Notes: generated by a model from the letters alone, not told the origin. 64,000 bases of DNA from Bacteroidia bacterium (GCA_030429205.1 JAUICZ010000002.1:1-64000); one strand, 5' to 3'; positions 1 through 9,038 are shown, counted from the first letter of the stretch. Translations and numbers: made by a program.

Positions 1-295
1 CTGATACTGATGAACCGTTAGGACGGTTATCCGGTGGAAGTGTTCCTGTCCACTTCTGCATCGTTTGGTTGAAAGTCTGGTTCGTACAGGTGTTATAAAA
101 ACACAAGTTTACCGTACCGGGCTCTGAGATACCCGTACAGTCACGATAAAACTTAAAGAAAAACTGATAAGTAGAATCGCTGATGTGTACATATATGATC
201 TCCGCTCCCGCTGCGTGAGATGCCTCCGCTTGCTTTGGCGTGAAAAATGTACCTAGAAGAGCGATAATGGCTATTACTAAATAATGTTTTTTCAT
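1..295 (-). CDS. Partial secreted protein, 5' end (gliding/T9SS-type surface protein)
   Basis: Reading leftward from an ATG at 295, the frame stays open for 98 codons to the window edge, so only the N-terminus is visible. It begins with a signal peptide (MKKHYLVIAIIALLGTFF, then a likely cut after AEA) followed by SHAAGAEIIY and FFFKFYRDCTG. This opening is familiar from large Bacteroidota surface proteins that continue into PKD or Ig-like repeats and end in a T9SS sorting domain; that later part is inferred, not seen. Several cysteines follow (DC, LC, NTC). It is divergent from the ABC operon to its right. Confidence 0.75.
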   Translation of the reverse strand, partial: MKKHYLVIAIIALLGTFFTPKQAEASHAAGAEIIYVHISDSTYQFFFKFYRDCTGISEPGTVNLCFYNTCTNQTFNQTMQKWTGTLPPDNRPNGSSVS

Positions 296-632
296 AATAT
301 AATGCGCGTTTTATATATTAAGGTATAAATATAACTAAATGCAGTGTTTTAACATAATATATAGACGCCAAAAACAATAGTGGAGTTGGTTGGTGTATTG
401 CTTAAAGTTGAAGTTTTATACACAATGGATTATATTTTAAGTATTTTTTTGATTTGACTTTTCTTTAAAGCGTTGTAAAATACATTCTATTTAAATAATA
501 ATTTAATATGTAAATAATGTATTTACAATAGTTCATGTCACTATTTTGTCATCAGAGATATAGATTTTTAATCTGAGTGCTCTTTGTAGGTGTTTTTTTT
601 TATATGTGAATAAAATAACTCGATTAAGGGGA
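296..632. other. A/T-rich intergenic region
   Basis: This is the gap between the divergent partial secreted-protein gene and the ABC operon. It is strongly A/T-rich with several homopolymeric A or T runs. I see no convincing reading frame, tRNA or stable hairpin. A short frame on the minus strand across 533-859 runs into the ABC ATPase gene and has no recognisable content. Confidence 0.5.
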
Positions 633-662
633 TTTGTTTTGTTGATGAGAAGCCTATTTTTG
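633..662 (+). promoter_or_regulatory. Bacteroidota-type promoter for the ABC operon
   Basis: TTTG at 633-636, an 18-base spacer, and TATTTTTG at 655-662 match the Bacteroidota sigma-A consensus (TTTG, about 19 bases, TAnnTTTG). Transcription would begin near 669, leaving about 26 bases before the ATG at 695. That makes the TTG at 680 an unlikely start. Confidence 0.55.
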
Positions 663-694
663 AAACTTTTCGTACAAAATTGAATACTAACTAT

Positions 695-1492
695 ATGAGC
701 ACAGTCATCAGCATAAAAGGTTTGTCTAAAACATATGGAGACAAAAAAGCTCTGAATAATGTTAACCTCGAAGTGCCTGCAGGGCAAATTATTGGTTATA
801 TAGGCCCAAACGGAGCAGGTAAATCTACAACTGTAAAAATACTGGCAGGTATAATACAAGAGTTTGAAGGGGAGGTAATTGTAGATGGCGTTAATGTGGT
901 AAATAATGTTTTGGAGGTAAAAAAGAAAATAGGCTACATACCCGAGCTTACAGAATTATACGATTTGCTTACACCTAGAGAGTATTTATCGTTTGTGGGA
1001 AAACTGTATCACCTTACTGATGAAGAAATAGAAGACAGAACTTCAAGAATGATTTCTTCATTCGGGCTGGCAGATAATTTAGATCAACGCATGGATGGCT
1101 TTTCGAAAGGGATGCGTCAAAAAGTGTTGATCATATCCGGGTTGATACATAATCCATCTATTGTAATTCTGGATGAACCTCTATCCGGACTGGATGCGAA
1201 TGCTGTCATTATGGTGAAAGAATTATTACAGTTTTTGAAATCTCAGGGTTGTACTATTTTTTATTGTTCGCACATGATGGATGTTGTTGAAAAGGTGTCA
1301 GACAGAATTGTGTTGATCGATAAAGGAACAATTATCGCAGATGGAACTATTGAAGAGTTAAGAGAGGATGAAAATGATACTCTGGAACAAATATTCTCTA
1401 AACGAACATTAGGAGATAACTACGGAACTCAGGCAGGAAGTTTTGCTGCAGCTTTTACTAACAGAGAAAATACAAACAACAACGATGAGTAA
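695..1492 (+). CDS. ABC transporter ATP-binding protein
   Basis: A 265-residue ATPase of an ABC exporter, powering the membrane partner encoded next. Visible motifs: Walker A GPNGAGKST at residues 37-45, signature variant FSKGMRQK around 136, Walker B IVILDEP followed by LSGLDA, and the switch histidine in YCSHMMD. This is the ABC-2/CcmA-like layout of a single-domain subunit. A TTG 15 bases upstream is in frame, but ATG 695 gives the normal N-terminus and fits the promoter at 633-662. Its last codons overlap the permease start by 8 bases, pointing to translational coupling. The substrate cannot be told from the sequence. Confidence 0.9.
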   Translation: MSTVISIKGLSKTYGDKKALNNVNLEVPAGQIIGYIGPNGAGKSTTVKILAGIIQEFEGEVIVDGVNVVNNVLEVKKKIGYIPELTELYDLLTPREYLSFVGKLYHLTDEEIEDRTSRMISSFGLADNLDQRMDGFSKGMRQKVLIISGLIHNPSIVILDEPLSGLDANAVIMVKELLQFLKSQGCTIFYCSHMMDVVEKVSDRIVLIDKGTIIADGTIEELREDENDTLEQIFSKRTLGDNYGTQAGSFAAAFTNRENTNNNDE

Positions 1493-3275
1493 GTTTTTGC
1501 TTTGGCTCATAATGTTACCATCTGCGTTGTGGAAATCATTAGGAGCAGATAACCAACAACTGCGTGCAATACTATATGCAAAGTTGTTGATGGATAATAG
1601 AAAACCTTTGGCCTTTGGTGGTAATAAAGGAGTACAACGAAAAAAGAAAAAGCCTGGTAAAAATACATCTGTCAGGATGATGCTTTTGTCATTAATAATG
1701 GGGTTTATTTATGTACTGCCGGTCATTATTACTGAACAGGATGTGGTGTTAGGGTTAACTCTTTTTTACACACTTTTTATGGTGTTTCTAACCTTTACGT
1801 TGATCACCGATTTTTCTAACATACTGATTGATACAAAAGATAAGTATATACTGTTTGCTCGTCCTGTAAGTGATAAGACAGTGATGCTATCCCGATTGCT
1901 GTATATAGCCATATACCTATTTCGTTTAGTGGTGCCGATGTCTATACCCGCATGGATCATTTTTGGTATACTGCGGGGTTGGCTGGCTGCTATTTGGTTT
2001 GTGTTGCCATTAGTGTTGGTGCTATTTATGGTATTGTTTTTTGTGTGTGGTATGTACTTGTTTATCATACGAATATCAAAGCCTGGCAAGTTTAAAGATG
2101 TTCTTAATTATTTTCAGATAGGATTTTCAATTGTGTTTTTTGCAACATGGATGTTGTCATCGAGAATGATGAATCCTGATATGATCAAAGGGCTGGATTT
2201 GACAGCGTTTGATTGGGCCAGGTGGTTGCCTCCGTACTGGATAGCGGCCAGTTATACGTGGATAGAGCCCGGTGTAAAAGCATTTCCTTATACAAAGCTA
2301 TTGAGCATTTTAGCTGTAGTAGTTCCTTTGTTTAGTTTGTATGCAACAGTAAAATGGCTGGCACCAACTTTTGTAAGAAAGCTTAGTGATGGTGATGCTG
2401 AACCTGCGTCGGATAATAATGAAAAAGTTGTTGAAGGGAAGAAGCAAAAAAACAATAAAATATTGTACTCGGTATTGAATGTTTTTAATAAAGACGAAGG
2501 GTCTAAAGCAGGCTTTATTATTACTTGGTTGCAAACAGCCAGAAGCCGTACATTTAAAATGAAGGTGTTTCCATCTTTTGCATTTGTACCTGTATACTTC
2601 TTCTATATATTAATGACGGGTAATAAGTCGCTAACAGATGTATGGGCAAACTTGTCTGATGGGTACTCTTACATTTCGTTATTGTACATGACGTTCTTTG
2701 TGATGTTGAATGCCCTGAACTATGTTACCATGTCAGAACAGTATAAGGCGGCATGGGTGTATTACTCTGCGCCTATAGAAAAGCCGGGTGCGATATTGGC
2801 AGGTGCTTTTAAAGCTATGTGGGTGAAATACTTTTTACCGTTTATGATAGCTATTGCCATTTTCGTTGTTTTCATTTGGGGGCCATATACAATACTGGAT
2901 GTAGTGTTAGCAACAGTTAATATTACACTGTTTACTGTAGCGATGATGACGATGAGTTACAGGTTATTACCATTCTCTAAGAAAGAGCAAATTAAAGAGT
3001 CTGGTGGTAAGTCTGTATTCAGAATGTTTGGAGTGTTCTTTATAATAGGTTTACTGGGAGGTATACATTACATCATTACAAAGATCTCAACGTTCGGGAC
3101 AGTGCTGGCTAAAATAGGACTAGAGGATTTTGTTCCGGCATCATGGTTTGCGGGCATATCATTCAGTACCAAATTGGTATTTCTTATCTTGTCGTCCATA
3201 TTTTTAAAATTAGTATTTACCAGCCTTAAGAATACAGACTGGAACAACTTAAAAAATGATGATTCGGATTATTAA
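1485..3275 (+). CDS. ABC transporter permease (large ABC-2-like membrane protein)
   Basis: A 596-residue polytopic membrane protein, the channel partner of the preceding ATPase. After a short basic cytoplasmic stretch (GGNKGVQRKKKKPGK) many hydrophobic helices follow in two blocks, separated by a charged loop around residues 315-335 (SDGDAEPASDNNEKVVEGKKQKNNK). The ATG at 1485 overlaps the ATPase stop by 8 bases; an in-frame upstream start at 1443 would overlap far more and has no membrane-protein character. No catalytic motif is present and the substrate is unknown. The aminopeptidase lipoprotein starts directly after the stop codon, so the three genes are probably one transcript. Confidence 0.85.
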   Translation: MSKFLLWLIMLPSALWKSLGADNQQLRAILYAKLLMDNRKPLAFGGNKGVQRKKKKPGKNTSVRMMLLSLIMGFIYVLPVIITEQDVVLGLTLFYTLFMVFLTFTLITDFSNILIDTKDKYILFARPVSDKTVMLSRLLYIAIYLFRLVVPMSIPAWIIFGILRGWLAAIWFVLPLVLVLFMVLFFVCGMYLFIIRISKPGKFKDVLNYFQIGFSIVFFATWMLSSRMMNPDMIKGLDLTAFDWARWLPPYWIAASYTWIEPGVKAFPYTKLLSILAVVVPLFSLYATVKWLAPTFVRKLSDGDAEPASDNNEKVVEGKKQKNNKILYSVLNVFNKDEGSKAGFIITWLQTARSRTFKMKVFPSFAFVPVYFFYILMTGNKSLTDVWANLSDGYSYISLLYMTFFVMLNALNYVTMSEQYKAAWVYYSAPIEKPGAILAGAFKAMWVKYFLPFMIAIAIFVVFIWGPYTILDVVLATVNITLFTVAMMTMSYRLLPFSKKEQIKESGGKSVFRMFGVFFIIGLLGGIHYIITKISTFGTVLAKIGLEDFVPASWFAGISFSTKLVFLILSSIFLKLVFTSLKNTDWNNLKNDDSDY

Positions 3276-3276
3276 A

Positions 3277-5154
3277 ATGAATAAAAATATCTCTATGTTA
3301 AACAAGCTATCACTATGCGCTATTGCATCAGTATTATTATGGTCTTGTAGTGAGCCGAAGGAAGAAGTAGGAGTGCATACTTTTGTAAAAGATGACCATA
3401 CACAAAGTAACGCTGATAGTATTGATATAACTCATTTGAATTTAGACGTAAAAGTAAACTTTGATGACAGGTACATACAAGGTTGTGCTACATGGGATAT
3501 TGATAATAAATATAACGTAAGCCATTTAAAGCTGGATGGTTATAAGCTTACTGTAGACAGCATTCTTGTAGATGGTAATAAAGTAGATTTTGCATGGGGG
3601 GCTACTGTTGAGCACTTGGGTGAGCAGTTGCAAATACCAATTGAAGAAAACAGTAAGCTTGTTGCTATCTACTATAAGTCAGACCCGTCTGCACAAGCTA
3701 TGCAGTGGATGACACCACAACAGACTTTAAGTAAGAAACATCCATTCTTATACACACAATCAGAGGCTATATATGCACGCTCGTGGATACCGGTGCCGGA
3801 TGGACCGGGTATACGCTTTACATACAATGCAAGGGTAGAGGTGCCTAAAGATCTGATCGCATTAATGAGTGCAACAAACCCTCAGCAAAAGAATGATAGC
3901 GGTATCTATCATTTCGAAATGGACGTGCCTATACCTGCTTATTTAATGGCATTAGGGGTGGGCGACCTTGAGTTTAAAGCTATTGACGATCGCACTGGTG
4001 TGTATGCAGACCCGATGTTCCTGGAGAAAGCACATAACGAGTTTGCAGAAGTTGGTGATATGGTGAAGATAGCTGAAGAAATGTATGGCCCTTATCGTTG
4101 GGGGCGTTACGATATTTTAGTGTTGCCTTCAGGCTTTCCGTTGGGTGGTATGGAAAACCCTAAGCTGACATTTGCAACACCTACCATTATTTCGGGCGAC
4201 CGTTCTTTGGTGAACCTGATAGCGCATGAGTTGGCACATAACTGGAGCGGTAACTTAGTGACTAACGCAACATGGAATGACTTTTGGCTGAATGAAGGTT
4301 TTACAGTGTACTTCGAACGCAGACTTACAGAGCAAATGACAGACAAGAGCTATGCGGATATGTTATGGGAGTTGGGTTATCAAGATCTGGAACATACTGT
4401 GCAGGAGATGCAGGAAGAGGATAACATGAAAGACAGCCATTTGAAGATAGAGCTTAAAGGTCGTGAGCCGGATGAGGGTTTAACAGACATCGCTTATGAA
4501 AAAGGCGCATTGTTCTTGAAGCTGATAGAAAATACTGTTGGTCGTGAAAAGATGGATGCCTTCCTTACGCAATACTTTAACGAGCATGCGTTTAAAACAA
4601 TAACTACAGAAGAGTTTATTGCGTACCTGAGAGAGAATCTTATAGAAGGAGATAAAGAACTTGAAGAGAAAATAAACATAGATGCCTGGGTATACGGACC
4701 GGGAATACCTGACAACGCGCCACGTGCCGATATGGAACGTTTTGAAAGAGTGAATGCAGAAAGAGAGAAGTTCTTAAACGGTACTGCGCCTAAAGATCTG
4801 ACAACTGCAGACTGGACAACTCATGAGTGGTTGCACTTTTTACGTAAGCTGCCTAAGCCTTTAGCGTATGATAAGATGAAGGCGTTAGATGATGCATACG
4901 ACTTTAGTATCAGTAACAACAGCGAAATTGCTGACTTGTGGTATATTATGGCTGTTGCGGCAGATTATAAGCCCGCGTATAGGGTGATGGAGAACTTCCT
5001 GGTAAATGTAGGCAGGCGTAAGTTTTTGACTCCTTTGTATAGTGAGATGATGGAGACTGGCAAGGAAGAAATGGCCAAGTTGATCTATGAAAGGGCGAGG
5101 CCTAATTATCATCCATTGGCACAGCGTACGCTAGATGAGTTAATACTCAAGTAA
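3277..5154 (+). CDS. M1 family aminopeptidase, lipoprotein (leukotriene A4 hydrolase-like)
   Basis: A 625-residue zinc aminopeptidase likely anchored in the envelope: the N-terminus is a lipoprotein signal ending LLWSC. The substrate-binding motif GGMENP lies near residue 290 and the zinc site is HELAH at 317-321 with Glu340 in WLNEGFTVYFERR, the M1 arrangement HExxH-X18-E. The C-terminal 200 residues are helical and resemble the leukotriene A4 hydrolase C-domain. ATG 3277 follows the permease stop after one base; an in-frame ATG at 3256 would overlap the permease, and ATG 3295 is an alternative. It probably trims peptides in the periplasm; any link to the ABC exporter is inference from position. 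Confidence 0.9.
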   Translation: MNKNISMLNKLSLCAIASVLLWSCSEPKEEVGVHTFVKDDHTQSNADSIDITHLNLDVKVNFDDRYIQGCATWDIDNKYNVSHLKLDGYKLTVDSILVDGNKVDFAWGATVEHLGEQLQIPIEENSKLVAIYYKSDPSAQAMQWMTPQQTLSKKHPFLYTQSEAIYARSWIPVPDGPGIRFTYNARVEVPKDLIALMSATNPQQKNDSGIYHFEMDVPIPAYLMALGVGDLEFKAIDDRTGVYADPMFLEKAHNEFAEVGDMVKIAEEMYGPYRWGRYDILVLPSGFPLGGMENPKLTFATPTIISGDRSLVNLIAHELAHNWSGNLVTNATWNDFWLNEGFTVYFERRLTEQMTDKSYADMLWELGYQDLEHTVQEMQEEDNMKDSHLKIELKGREPDEGLTDIAYEKGALFLKLIENTVGREKMDAFLTQYFNEHAFKTITTEEFIAYLRENLIEGDKELEEKINIDAWVYGPGIPDNAPRADMERFERVNAEREKFLNGTAPKDLTTADWTTHEWLHFLRKLPKPLAYDKMKALDDAYDFSISNNSEIADLWYIMAVAADYKPAYRVMENFLVNVGRRKFLTPLYSEMMETGKEEMAKLIYERARPNYHPLAQRTLDELILK

Positions 5155-5159
5155 GTATC

Positions 5160-5576
5160 TTATGTAGTTTCTGTGGGGCTTTGCTGGCTCATCTTTTCTA
5201 TAAGATCTGTTTTAAACTGCCTTTGCCGGATGGTGTATGCATTGATGGAGAAAATAATCATCAACACAATGGCTAAAAAGAAAAGCGATATAGCAACGAG
5301 CATGCCAATGTCTGTATGCATAGCTTTGGCAATGCCCAGACCTGATAATAAAACGGTAGCTACTAATACGCACAAGCTAATGTATAGGATTACAGAGGTG
5401 GCACTGAGAAGTTTTACTTGTTTCAGTTTTGCATGAATAATGTGTTTATGCTTTTTGTAGTCGTTTTGCTTTTTATATAGTTCGTCGGTAATACCTAATG
5501 TGAGCGATGTGGTAGAGTTGAGCAGCAACGCAATGCTCGGAATTATTGATATTGGTATATACCATTCGTTTATCAT
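5160..5576 (-). CDS. Small membrane protein, DUF2721-like
   Basis: A 138-residue protein with three predicted membrane helices: residues about 5-28 (ISIIPSIALLLNSTTSLTLG), 57-82 and 91-113. A charged loop rich in Lys and His (KKQNDYKKHKHIIHAK) sits between helices one and two. The layout resembles DUF2721 proteins, whose function is not known; the match is by general pattern only. Its stop lies 5 bases from the stop of the aminopeptidase gene on the other strand, and its start faces away from the secreted-protein gene at 5636. Confidence 0.65.
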   Translation of the reverse strand: MINEWYIPISIIPSIALLLNSTTSLTLGITDELYKKQNDYKKHKHIIHAKLKQVKLLSATSVILYISLCVLVATVLLSGLGIAKAMHTDIGMLVAISLFFLAIVLMIIFSINAYTIRQRQFKTDLIEKMSQQSPTETT

Positions 5577-5635
5577 ACGATACTATTTGGATGTACAATA
5601 TACAAAAGCAATTTTCGTTCTTCAATAAAGCTGTT

Positions 5636-6046
5636 ATGAAACACTCTGCGATATTCCTTGTCTTAGCGGTGCTATTCACGTCGTACGACAGAGCAGAGTG
5701 TAGCAGCATCAACCCTGTTTTTAAAGAGCATAATCCGCAAGAGCAAGAGTATAAAAAAGAGTTGGCAAGGATAATTGATAGTGCCGGATCAGATGCTTTT
5801 GATTATTGGATTGCGAGGTACCATAAAAGCGATGTTACAGAATATCTAATGGTACATATACAGAATAGCAATGTTTGTGCTATTGGTATGTTAGAGAACC
5901 AAGGTGTAGAAGAGTTGGAGCACATGTCTTTGGTTGGCGGTGATGGTTACCGTGGTGCACAACTCTCTGGCTTAGAGTATGAAGTAAAAAGGCATGGTGA
6001 TAGCGTTAACTTTGTTTGCACCGCTGTTGATAGTATAATAGACTAG
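5636..6046 (+). CDS. Small secreted protein, unknown function
   Basis: A 136-residue protein beginning with a signal peptide (MKHSAIFLVLAVLFTSYDRAECSS). The mature part is mixed charged and polar, with two cysteines (VCAIGM and VCTAV). I do not recognise a family. In-frame codons extend upstream to 5546, but they would overlap the divergent gene's start and put the signal peptide in the middle, so ATG 5636 is chosen. The stop codon TAG shares the tetranucleotide CTAG with the stop of the convergent gene ending at 6043. Confidence 0.6.
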   Translation: MKHSAIFLVLAVLFTSYDRAECSSINPVFKEHNPQEQEYKKELARIIDSAGSDAFDYWIARYHKSDVTEYLMVHIQNSNVCAIGMLENQGVEELEHMSLVGGDGYRGAQLSGLEYEVKRHGDSVNFVCTAVDSIID

Positions 6047-6654
6047 CCGTTAAACTCTTCCAACTCTTTAATGCTGTTTTGGATAACCTTTAAGTTCTTA
6101 AAGTAAGATTGCTGGTATATGGCTACTAAGGTAATGGTATAAGCTACTAAACCAATGCCTAATCTGGGTAAGTGCTTGCCCATATCTGCAAAGACGTTTA
6201 CGTCTAGCATGACTTTGTATGCTACTGTAAATGCAGTGCCTAAAAATAGAGGGCCTAGTAATACATAAGCCATCTGAAGTCTTTTAGTAATCAGCTTGAA
6301 TTTTTCCGTGCGCTCCATGACTATGTTTACCGGGCTGTTGCCTACATCTATGCTTTTTAGTAGTTGAATGTTTTTTATTGACAAGTAAGTCGTAATGACA
6401 AGTGCTAACATTAGAAATACATAGCAGGCAATAATGCTAATAGTACTTCCTAAGTAGGGGATTGCAAAGAGCATTAAAATGAAAATGATTACAGAGCCGA
6501 TAACATTTGAATACTCTAGTACCGATATGGTATTCAGTGGTTTTTTAGATTTCTCTTTAATTAAGTATTTAAATAGTCGCTCATTGGTCGATTTTTGATC
6601 TTCGAGCTTTTTATCTACTTGTTGCCATAATGCTTTCATGTCTTCCAGTTCCAT
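6043..6654 (-). CDS. Membrane protein partner of the ECF sigma factor
   Basis: A 203-residue protein with a soluble N-terminal helix (MELEDMKALWQQVDKKLEDQ) and four hydrophobic segments at about 50-70, 74-92, 129-148 and 166-184. It starts 17 bases after the ECF sigma factor gene stop, so the two are co-transcribed. In Bacteroidota a short membrane protein opening with MELxxLKxxW is commonly found behind such sigma factors and is taken as a regulator or anti-sigma-like partner. That role is inferred from position; no zinc-binding anti-sigma motif (HxxxCxxC) is present. Confidence 0.7.
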   Translation of the reverse strand: MELEDMKALWQQVDKKLEDQKSTNERLFKYLIKEKSKKPLNTISVLEYSNVIGSVIIFILMLFAIPYLGSTISIIACYVFLMLALVITTYLSIKNIQLLKSIDVGNSPVNIVMERTEKFKLITKRLQMAYVLLGPLFLGTAFTVAYKVMLDVNVFADMGKHLPRLGIGLVAYTITLVAIYQQSYFKNLKVIQNSIKELEEFNG

Positions 6655-6671
6655 TTGTTGATGACGTTTTT

Positions 6672-7178
6672 TTAGTTTGTAAATGTTTCGGCTTTTTTCT
6701 TCAATCGTTCTTTTATCCTGTTCACTTTGGTGCCTACGTTACTTGCGCTGATACCCATGATCTCTGCTATTTCTTTGTAGCTCTTATCTTCCAGGTAAAG
6801 CAGTATTAGCGCTTTGTCTAGTTTGGGCAGATCTCCTATCATTTGTTGCAATAGTTTATACTGCTCTTTTTGAGTATGGTCCAGTTGCTCGGCAGGGTGG
6901 TGTAGCAGTATTTCCGGAAAAACCAGATCGGGTCTGCTTCTTTTTTTACGCTGGTGGTTGATGGCTGTATTTAAAGCTACACGGTATAACCATGTGCTGG
7001 CTTTAGACTTGCCCTCAAACCTTTCATATGCATGCCACGCCTGTAATACTATTTCCTGAAAAAGATCTTTCTTATCCTCTGTATGTACAGCATATACATT
7101 TACTACTTTAAAAACCAGTAGCTCGTGTTGCTGTATCAGTTGCAGAAAATCTTTTTCTTCTTGTTTAGTGCGTTTCAT
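6672..7178 (-). CDS. RNA polymerase ECF-type sigma factor
   Basis: A 168-residue sigma-70 family factor of the ECF group. Region 2 covers residues about 22-90, with DLFQEIVLQAWHAYERFEG and STWLYRVALNTAINHQRKK (core binding and -10 recognition). Region 4 lies at about 113-160 (LPKLDKALILLYLEDKSYKEIAEIMGIS), a helix-turn-helix for -35 recognition. Regions 1 and 3 are missing, as expected for ECF factors. It heads a two-gene operon with the membrane protein at 6043-6654, which may control it. Its target genes cannot be read from this window. Confidence 0.9.
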   Translation of the reverse strand: MKRTKQEEKDFLQLIQQHELLVFKVVNVYAVHTEDKKDLFQEIVLQAWHAYERFEGKSKASTWLYRVALNTAINHQRKKRSRPDLVFPEILLHHPAEQLDHTQKEQYKLLQQMIGDLPKLDKALILLYLEDKSYKEIAEIMGISASNVGTKVNRIKERLKKKAETFTN

Positions 7179-7240
7179 AACGTTTTACAGAACCATTAGT
7201 AACGTTTGAAGCTGTTTTGTCACAGCTTATCTGAAAAAAG

Positions 7241-7807
7241 TTATAAAAACTTGCGAACTGTTTGTTGTAGTATAGGTATAACATCCTCTTCGAACCATGG
7301 GTTTTTACTAAGCCAGAAACGATTACGAGGGGAAGGGTGGGGCAAAGGCAGGTAGTAGGGTAGGTACTCTTTATAGGCTTTTACTGTAGCCGTCAGGTTC
7401 TCTTTTGTATTACTTAGATAATGTTGTTGAGCATACTGCCCGATAAGTATGGTTAACTCTACTTGCTTCATCTTGTTTAGTAATGTGTCATGCCAATGTG
7501 CCGCACATTCAGGGCGGGGTGGTAAGTCGCCGCTTTTGCCCTTACCGGGGTAGCAAAACCCCATAGGTATTAATGCCACAATGTTTGGGTTGTAAAATGT
7601 TTCGTTACTCATACCCAGCCATTTGCGTAGTTGCTTACCGCTGGGGTCGTCCCAGGGTATGCCTGTTTCGTGAACTTTTCGACCTGGTGCCTGACCTATG
7701 ATCAGTAGTTTAGATTTACTGCTTGCCTGTAGCACAGGTCTTGGGCTATGAGGCAGGTGTGTAGTGCAAGTGGTGCAGGACTTTATTTCGTTGATTAGTT
7801 TTTTCAC
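7241..7807 (-). CDS. Uracil-DNA glycosylase family protein with four-cysteine Fe-S pattern
   Basis: A 188-residue protein of the uracil-DNA glycosylase superfamily, which removes uracil from DNA to begin base-excision repair. Motif 1 is GQAPG at 38-42 and motif 2 is HPSPRN at 157-162. Cysteines at 11, 14, 85 and 101 have the C-X2-C-X70-C-X15-C spacing close to that of family 4 enzymes, which bind a 4Fe-4S cluster. The usual family 4 motif 1 GEAPG has Gln here for Glu, and the segment GIPWDDPSGKQL differs from the usual GxPFVGxAG, so this is a divergent branch. It is divergent from the small membrane protein at 7866. Confidence 0.8.
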   Translation of the reverse strand: MKKLINEIKSCTTCTTHLPHSPRPVLQASSKSKLLIIGQAPGRKVHETGIPWDDPSGKQLRKWLGMSNETFYNPNIVALIPMGFCYPGKGKSGDLPPRPECAAHWHDTLLNKMKQVELTILIGQYAQQHYLSNTKENLTATVKAYKEYLPYYLPLPHPSPRNRFWLSKNPWFEEDVIPILQQTVRKFL

Positions 7808-7865
7808 GTATAAGTAAAACTACAAATAAAGGCTTATTGTCTTTTTTGTACTTTCGCGCCTGTAT

Positions 7866-8069
7866 ATGGGTAAACCAAACAATATATTACGCATTATCAC
7901 AATAGTACTGGCAGTGCTCACTGTCGTGGGGTTGATAGCAGATTATTTTACCGATAAGGTGAACTTTCCTAACGTTTATACGTTATTCCCATTAAGTCTC
8001 CTTATTGTAACATTACTGGTTATGCTGGTCATATGGGTGTTTAAAATGATGACAAGGGTAGACAGGTAA
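7866..8069 (+). CDS. Small two-helix membrane protein
   Basis: A 67-residue protein with two hydrophobic helices (residues about 7-24 and 38-61) joined by YFTDKVNFPNVYTLFP, ending in a basic tail. No family is recognised. Just upstream, TACTTTCG at about 7848-7855 resembles the Bacteroidota -7 box with one mismatch. The mscS gene follows 79 bases downstream on the same strand, with no clear terminator between, so co-transcription is possible. Confidence 0.6.
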   Translation: MGKPNNILRIITIVLAVLTVVGLIADYFTDKVNFPNVYTLFPLSLLIVTLLVMLVIWVFKMMTRVDR

Positions 8070-8148
8070 TAAATACTTAATAGTAGTTTGTAGTGTATTG
8101 TATATCTTAATGCCCCCGTACTGCAAGGGAAAATTTATTAGTTAGTTT

Positions 8149-8967
8149 ATGGAATATTTAGAAGAAATAAAGGTAATGGTGCTAAAGTATGCACCCAGCG
8201 TTTTAGGAGCTATTGTAACGCTTATTGTCGGTTTTTGGCTGGCAGGCTTTTTTGCTAAAAAGGTGCGTAAGACTATGGAGAAAAGGGAGGTGGACGCTTC
8301 TCTGGTTCCGTTCTTTACATCTTTGGTAGGTATTGGTATTAAAGTGTTAGTGCTATTGAGTGCGGCTTCTATGTTTGGTATAGAGGTAACCTCTTTCGTA
8401 GCGATATTCAGTGCTTTGGCATTTGCTGTAGGTTTGGCTTTGCAAGGTAACTTAAGCCATATGGCTGCAGGTATTGTGATACTGTTCTTTAAGTATTATA
8501 AAGTAGGTGATTTTATTACCGTTGGCGGGCACTCCGGTACTGTAAAAGAGATACAGATATTTAATACATTACTTACTACGTTAGATAACCACTTGATCAT
8601 TGTGCCGAACGGTACTATCCTTTCCGGGTCAATAGAGAACTACTCTTCTTTTGATACCAGACAAGTAGTGTTGACATTTGGTATTGGTTACGATGATGAT
8701 ATAGATCAGGCAAAAGAGTTGTTGCACAAAATAGCAAAAGACAACAGCCGCATCATGGATGATAATGAAGTGACCATATTTGTAAGTGAGTTGGCAGACA
8801 GCTCTGTAAACTTCTCTTTCCGTGCATGGGTGAAGAGTGAAGACTACTGGCCTGCTGTGAGAGAGGTGACAGAAACGGTGAAGAAAGAGTTTGACAAAGC
8901 AGATATTGGCATACCATTCCCGCAGATGGATATCTATATGCGTAAAATGGACGAGAACAAAAGTTAG
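8149..8967 (+). CDS. Mechanosensitive ion channel, MscS family
   Basis: A 272-residue small-conductance mechanosensitive channel that opens on membrane tension to release solutes during osmotic downshock. Three membrane helices occupy residues about 14-35, 58-82 and 86-112; the third is the Gly/Ala-rich pore helix (AFAVGLALQGNLSHMAAGIVI). The soluble beta domain follows (YKVGDFITVGGHSGTVKEI, then LDNHLIIVPNGTILSGSIENYSS split by the usual turns), with a C-terminal alpha/beta domain. Length and order fit the simple E. coli MscS type. A strong bidirectional terminator follows. Confidence 0.93.
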   Translation: MEYLEEIKVMVLKYAPSVLGAIVTLIVGFWLAGFFAKKVRKTMEKREVDASLVPFFTSLVGIGIKVLVLLSAASMFGIEVTSFVAIFSALAFAVGLALQGNLSHMAAGIVILFFKYYKVGDFITVGGHSGTVKEIQIFNTLLTTLDNHLIIVPNGTILSGSIENYSSFDTRQVVLTFGIGYDDDIDQAKELLHKIAKDNSRIMDDNEVTIFVSELADSSVNFSFRAWVKSEDYWPAVREVTETVKKEFDKADIGIPFPQMDIYMRKMDENKS

Positions 8968-8989
8968 TAATAATAGAATAAGTACATAA

Positions 8990-9019
8990 AAAAAGCCCTT
9001 CCGTATGGAGGGGCTTTTT
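8990..9019. terminator. Bidirectional intrinsic terminator between mscS and recA
   Basis: A 13-base-pair stem (AAAAAGCCCTTCC with GGAGGGGCTTTTT, one G-T wobble) closes a four-base loop GTAT. It has a T run on both strands and so serves both convergent genes. Confidence 0.9.
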
Positions 9020-9038
9020 ATTTTTAGGATTATGCTTA

